Source of the DNA: Rhodobiaceae bacterium | GTDB lineage: Bacteria > Pseudomonadota > Alphaproteobacteria > Parvibaculales > Parvibaculaceae | Direction of reading: 5' to 3' | DNA length: 64,000 bases | Assembly: GCA_003330885.1 (NCBI GenBank) | Contig: CP030277.1 | Coordinates: 1,736,001-1,800,000, forward strand | In this document: piece after piece, positions 62,571 through 64,000 of the stretch | How positions within the stretch are numbered: the first letter of the stretch is position 1 | How the letters are laid out: each line of letters starts with the position of its first letter | The notes under the pieces: model-generated | Databases searched by the model: none | Told to the model about the DNA's origin: nothing | Seen by the model: the letters and a program-made list of their open reading frames with translations, nothing else | Position numbers and translations under genes: made by a program

Positions 62571-63998
62571 TCACCCCGCGCAGCAGGAGAGCTTCTTTAC
62601 ATCCTTATCAAAACTCTGAGCCGCCAGCTTCAGCCCTTCTACAGCTGTGAGATAGGGGAAGATTGTATCTCCCAACTCACGGGTTGTGAGGCCACCCTTG
62701 AGCGCCATCACGACGGTCTGAATGATGTCACCAGCTTCTGGGGCAAAGACAGATGCGCCAATCAACTTGTCAGTCGGAACATCTGCTACGATTTTGATTA
62801 AGCCTGTTGTCTCACGCGCGGCAATAAACCGTGGGACATTATCGAGCGCGATAACGCTGGTTTTCATCTCAATGCCCTTTGCCTTCGCCTCCGCTTCAGT
62901 CAGGCCGACCGTGGCGACCTGTGGATCGGTGAAAACAACAGCAGGCATGGTTGAGTTGTCATACGCGTGTTCATTTTCACTCAGGGCGTTTCGCGCTGCA
63001 AGCTTGCCGCCATAAGCGGCCATATAAACGAACATGTCTGTCCCAGTTACATCCCCTACTGCGTACACATCAGGATGCGTTGTCTGCATGAACGCGTCTA
63101 CTGCGACCCCACCATTCTTCCGCAAGTCAATGCCGACACTGTCGAGATTAAGTGTTTTGGTGTTTGGCCTCCGGCCAGCTGTAGCAAGAACCTGTTCGAC
63201 TTCAATGATCGTTTTTCCCTGGTCGGTCTCACAGAAGAGCGCAATCCCGTTACTGCTTTTCTCAATCTTTTGATAACCGACGCCTTCGCAAACGCGCACA
63301 CCTTCCCGACGCAAACTCTCAGCAAGTGCGGCGCTGATTTCTGGTTCAGTGTCCGGTAAAAGTCTGCTTCGGCAACAAATGGTCACATCGACACCTGCGC
63401 GCACGAACATGTTGCCTAGTTCGCAGCCTATGACGCCGCCACCGATAATCAGCAATGATTTAGGCAGGGAAACCAGTTCAAGAGCCGCCGTGCTATCCAG
63501 CACATCAATGCTCTGGATGCCATTGATTGGCGGCAAAGCTGAAGACGATCCCGTAGCGATTATAACCTTCTTGGGACTGTAGATCGTATCGCCAACAGCG
63601 ATTTCAGTACCGTTCCCGGTGAATTCTGCGTGTCCCACTACGTAGGAAATTGATGGATACTCCGGTATCAAGTCCTCGTATTTGGCTTTACGCAGCTCAT
63701 CAACAAGAGCTTGCTTTTGCTCAACCAATGCTCGCCAATCGACCAGCTTGGAACTCGCTTCTACGCCTGCAAACCGATCCGCAATTGTCGGTTTGTGCAG
63801 GCTCTCCGTTGCTCGGATCAAGTTTTTGGACGGCACGCAGCCAACGTTCACACAAGTTCCGCCTATCGTACCTTCACCAACAACAACAATCTCGGCTCCT
63901 GCTTCCGCTGCAGTGATCGCTGCAGAAAAGCCCCCTGATCCGCCTCCGATAACCAGGATGTCGGGCGAGGTGTTTTTCGTTTCACAGCAATCCGACAT
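62571..63998 (-). CDS. merA: Mercuric reductase MerA without N-terminal HMA domain
   Basis: 475 residues. FAD motif IGGGSGG (17-23), redox-active GGTCVNVGCVPSK with C49 and C54, NAD motif IIGGGVIGCELG, GDVTGTDMFVYMA and the C-terminal vicinal pair CC (472-473, SCCAG) that is diagnostic of mercuric reductase. It reduces Hg2+ to Hg0 with NADPH in the cytoplasm. The HMA domain found in many MerA proteins is absent. The ATG is 3 bases from the window edge, so a longer N-terminus cannot be excluded, though MSDCCETKN is a plausible start. Confidence 0.93.
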   Translation of the reverse strand: MSDCCETKNTSPDILVIGGGSGGFSAAITAAEAGAEIVVVGEGTIGGTCVNVGCVPSKNLIRATESLHKPTIADRFAGVEASSKLVDWRALVEQKQALVDELRKAKYEDLIPEYPSISYVVGHAEFTGNGTEIAVGDTIYSPKKVIIATGSSSALPPINGIQSIDVLDSTAALELVSLPKSLLIIGGGVIGCELGNMFVRAGVDVTICCRSRLLPDTEPEISAALAESLRREGVRVCEGVGYQKIEKSSNGIALFCETDQGKTIIEVEQVLATAGRRPNTKTLNLDSVGIDLRKNGGVAVDAFMQTTHPDVYAVGDVTGTDMFVYMAAYGGKLAARNALSENEHAYDNSTMPAVVFTDPQVATVGLTEAEAKAKGIEMKTSVIALDNVPRFIAARETTGLIKIVADVPTDKLIGASVFAPEAGDIIQTVVMALKGGLTTRELGDTIFPYLTAVEGLKLAAQSFDKDVKKLSCCAG

Positions 63999-64000
63999 TT

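Noticed and set aside
1-64000. CRISPR array, rRNA genes or prophage structural genes
   Set aside because: No regularly spaced repeats, no rRNA-like sequence and no capsid or tail proteins seen.

Overview
The window looks like an alphaproteobacterial chromosome carrying the left end of a large integrated metal-resistance island. The organism is inferred from gene content: a Coq4-like protein, a Baeyer-Villiger monooxygenase, tandem PAS chemoreceptors and alphaproteobacterial-style small proteins. A Parvibaculum/Rhodobiaceae-like host is a guess only.

Bases 1-17336 are ordinary chromosomal accessory metabolism. They hold an FMN-dependent oxidase end, a saccharopine-dehydrogenase-like oxidoreductase, two methyltransferases, a DUF3604 protein, a secreted Cache domain, a soluble two-PAS chemoreceptor, an NmrA-like protein, a TetR regulator with a 58-residue partner, twin YHS proteins, a Baeyer-Villiger monooxygenase divergent from a Coq4-like protein, and an MFS exporter.

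At 17337 there is only the 3' half of a tRNA-Lys(CTT), immediately followed by a tyrosine integrase (17527). This is the expected attL of an island inserted in the tRNA-Lys 3' end. Everything to the right (at least 46 kb) is probably the island, and the intact tRNA should lie beyond the window. Bases 18745-25290 are gene-poor and decayed: an excisionase-like HTH protein, an HUH-Rep-like protein, an IS3 transposase remnant, a diverged repeat pair and small orphan genes.

From 25295 to 58910 the island is a dense copper-handling locus with two visible regulatory circuits. The first is a metal-ECF circuit: two ECF sigma factors with cysteine-rich tails, and three promoters of the form AACTGTAAC-N16-CGTCT in front of a copper ATPase operon, a cyclopropane fatty acid synthase, and a small gene followed by polyphosphate kinase 2. 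The second is a CueR circuit: a canonical CueR and five ACCTTCC-N7-GGAA operators in front of an acyltransferase, a membrane protein, an RND/MMPL permease, a secreted Cys/His protein plus multicopper oxidase/CopB, a cupredoxin and the second copper ATPase. An APC permease, a hydrolase/desaturase pair and a CusCBA-type RND efflux operon follow.

Bases 59373-63998 carry an unusual mercury module on the minus strand: mercuric reductase, MerR with a textbook mer operator, a frameshifted thioredoxin-fold gene, a MerP-like protein, an outer-membrane channel-like protein and an NHL-repeat protein. The window ends just upstream of the reductase start.
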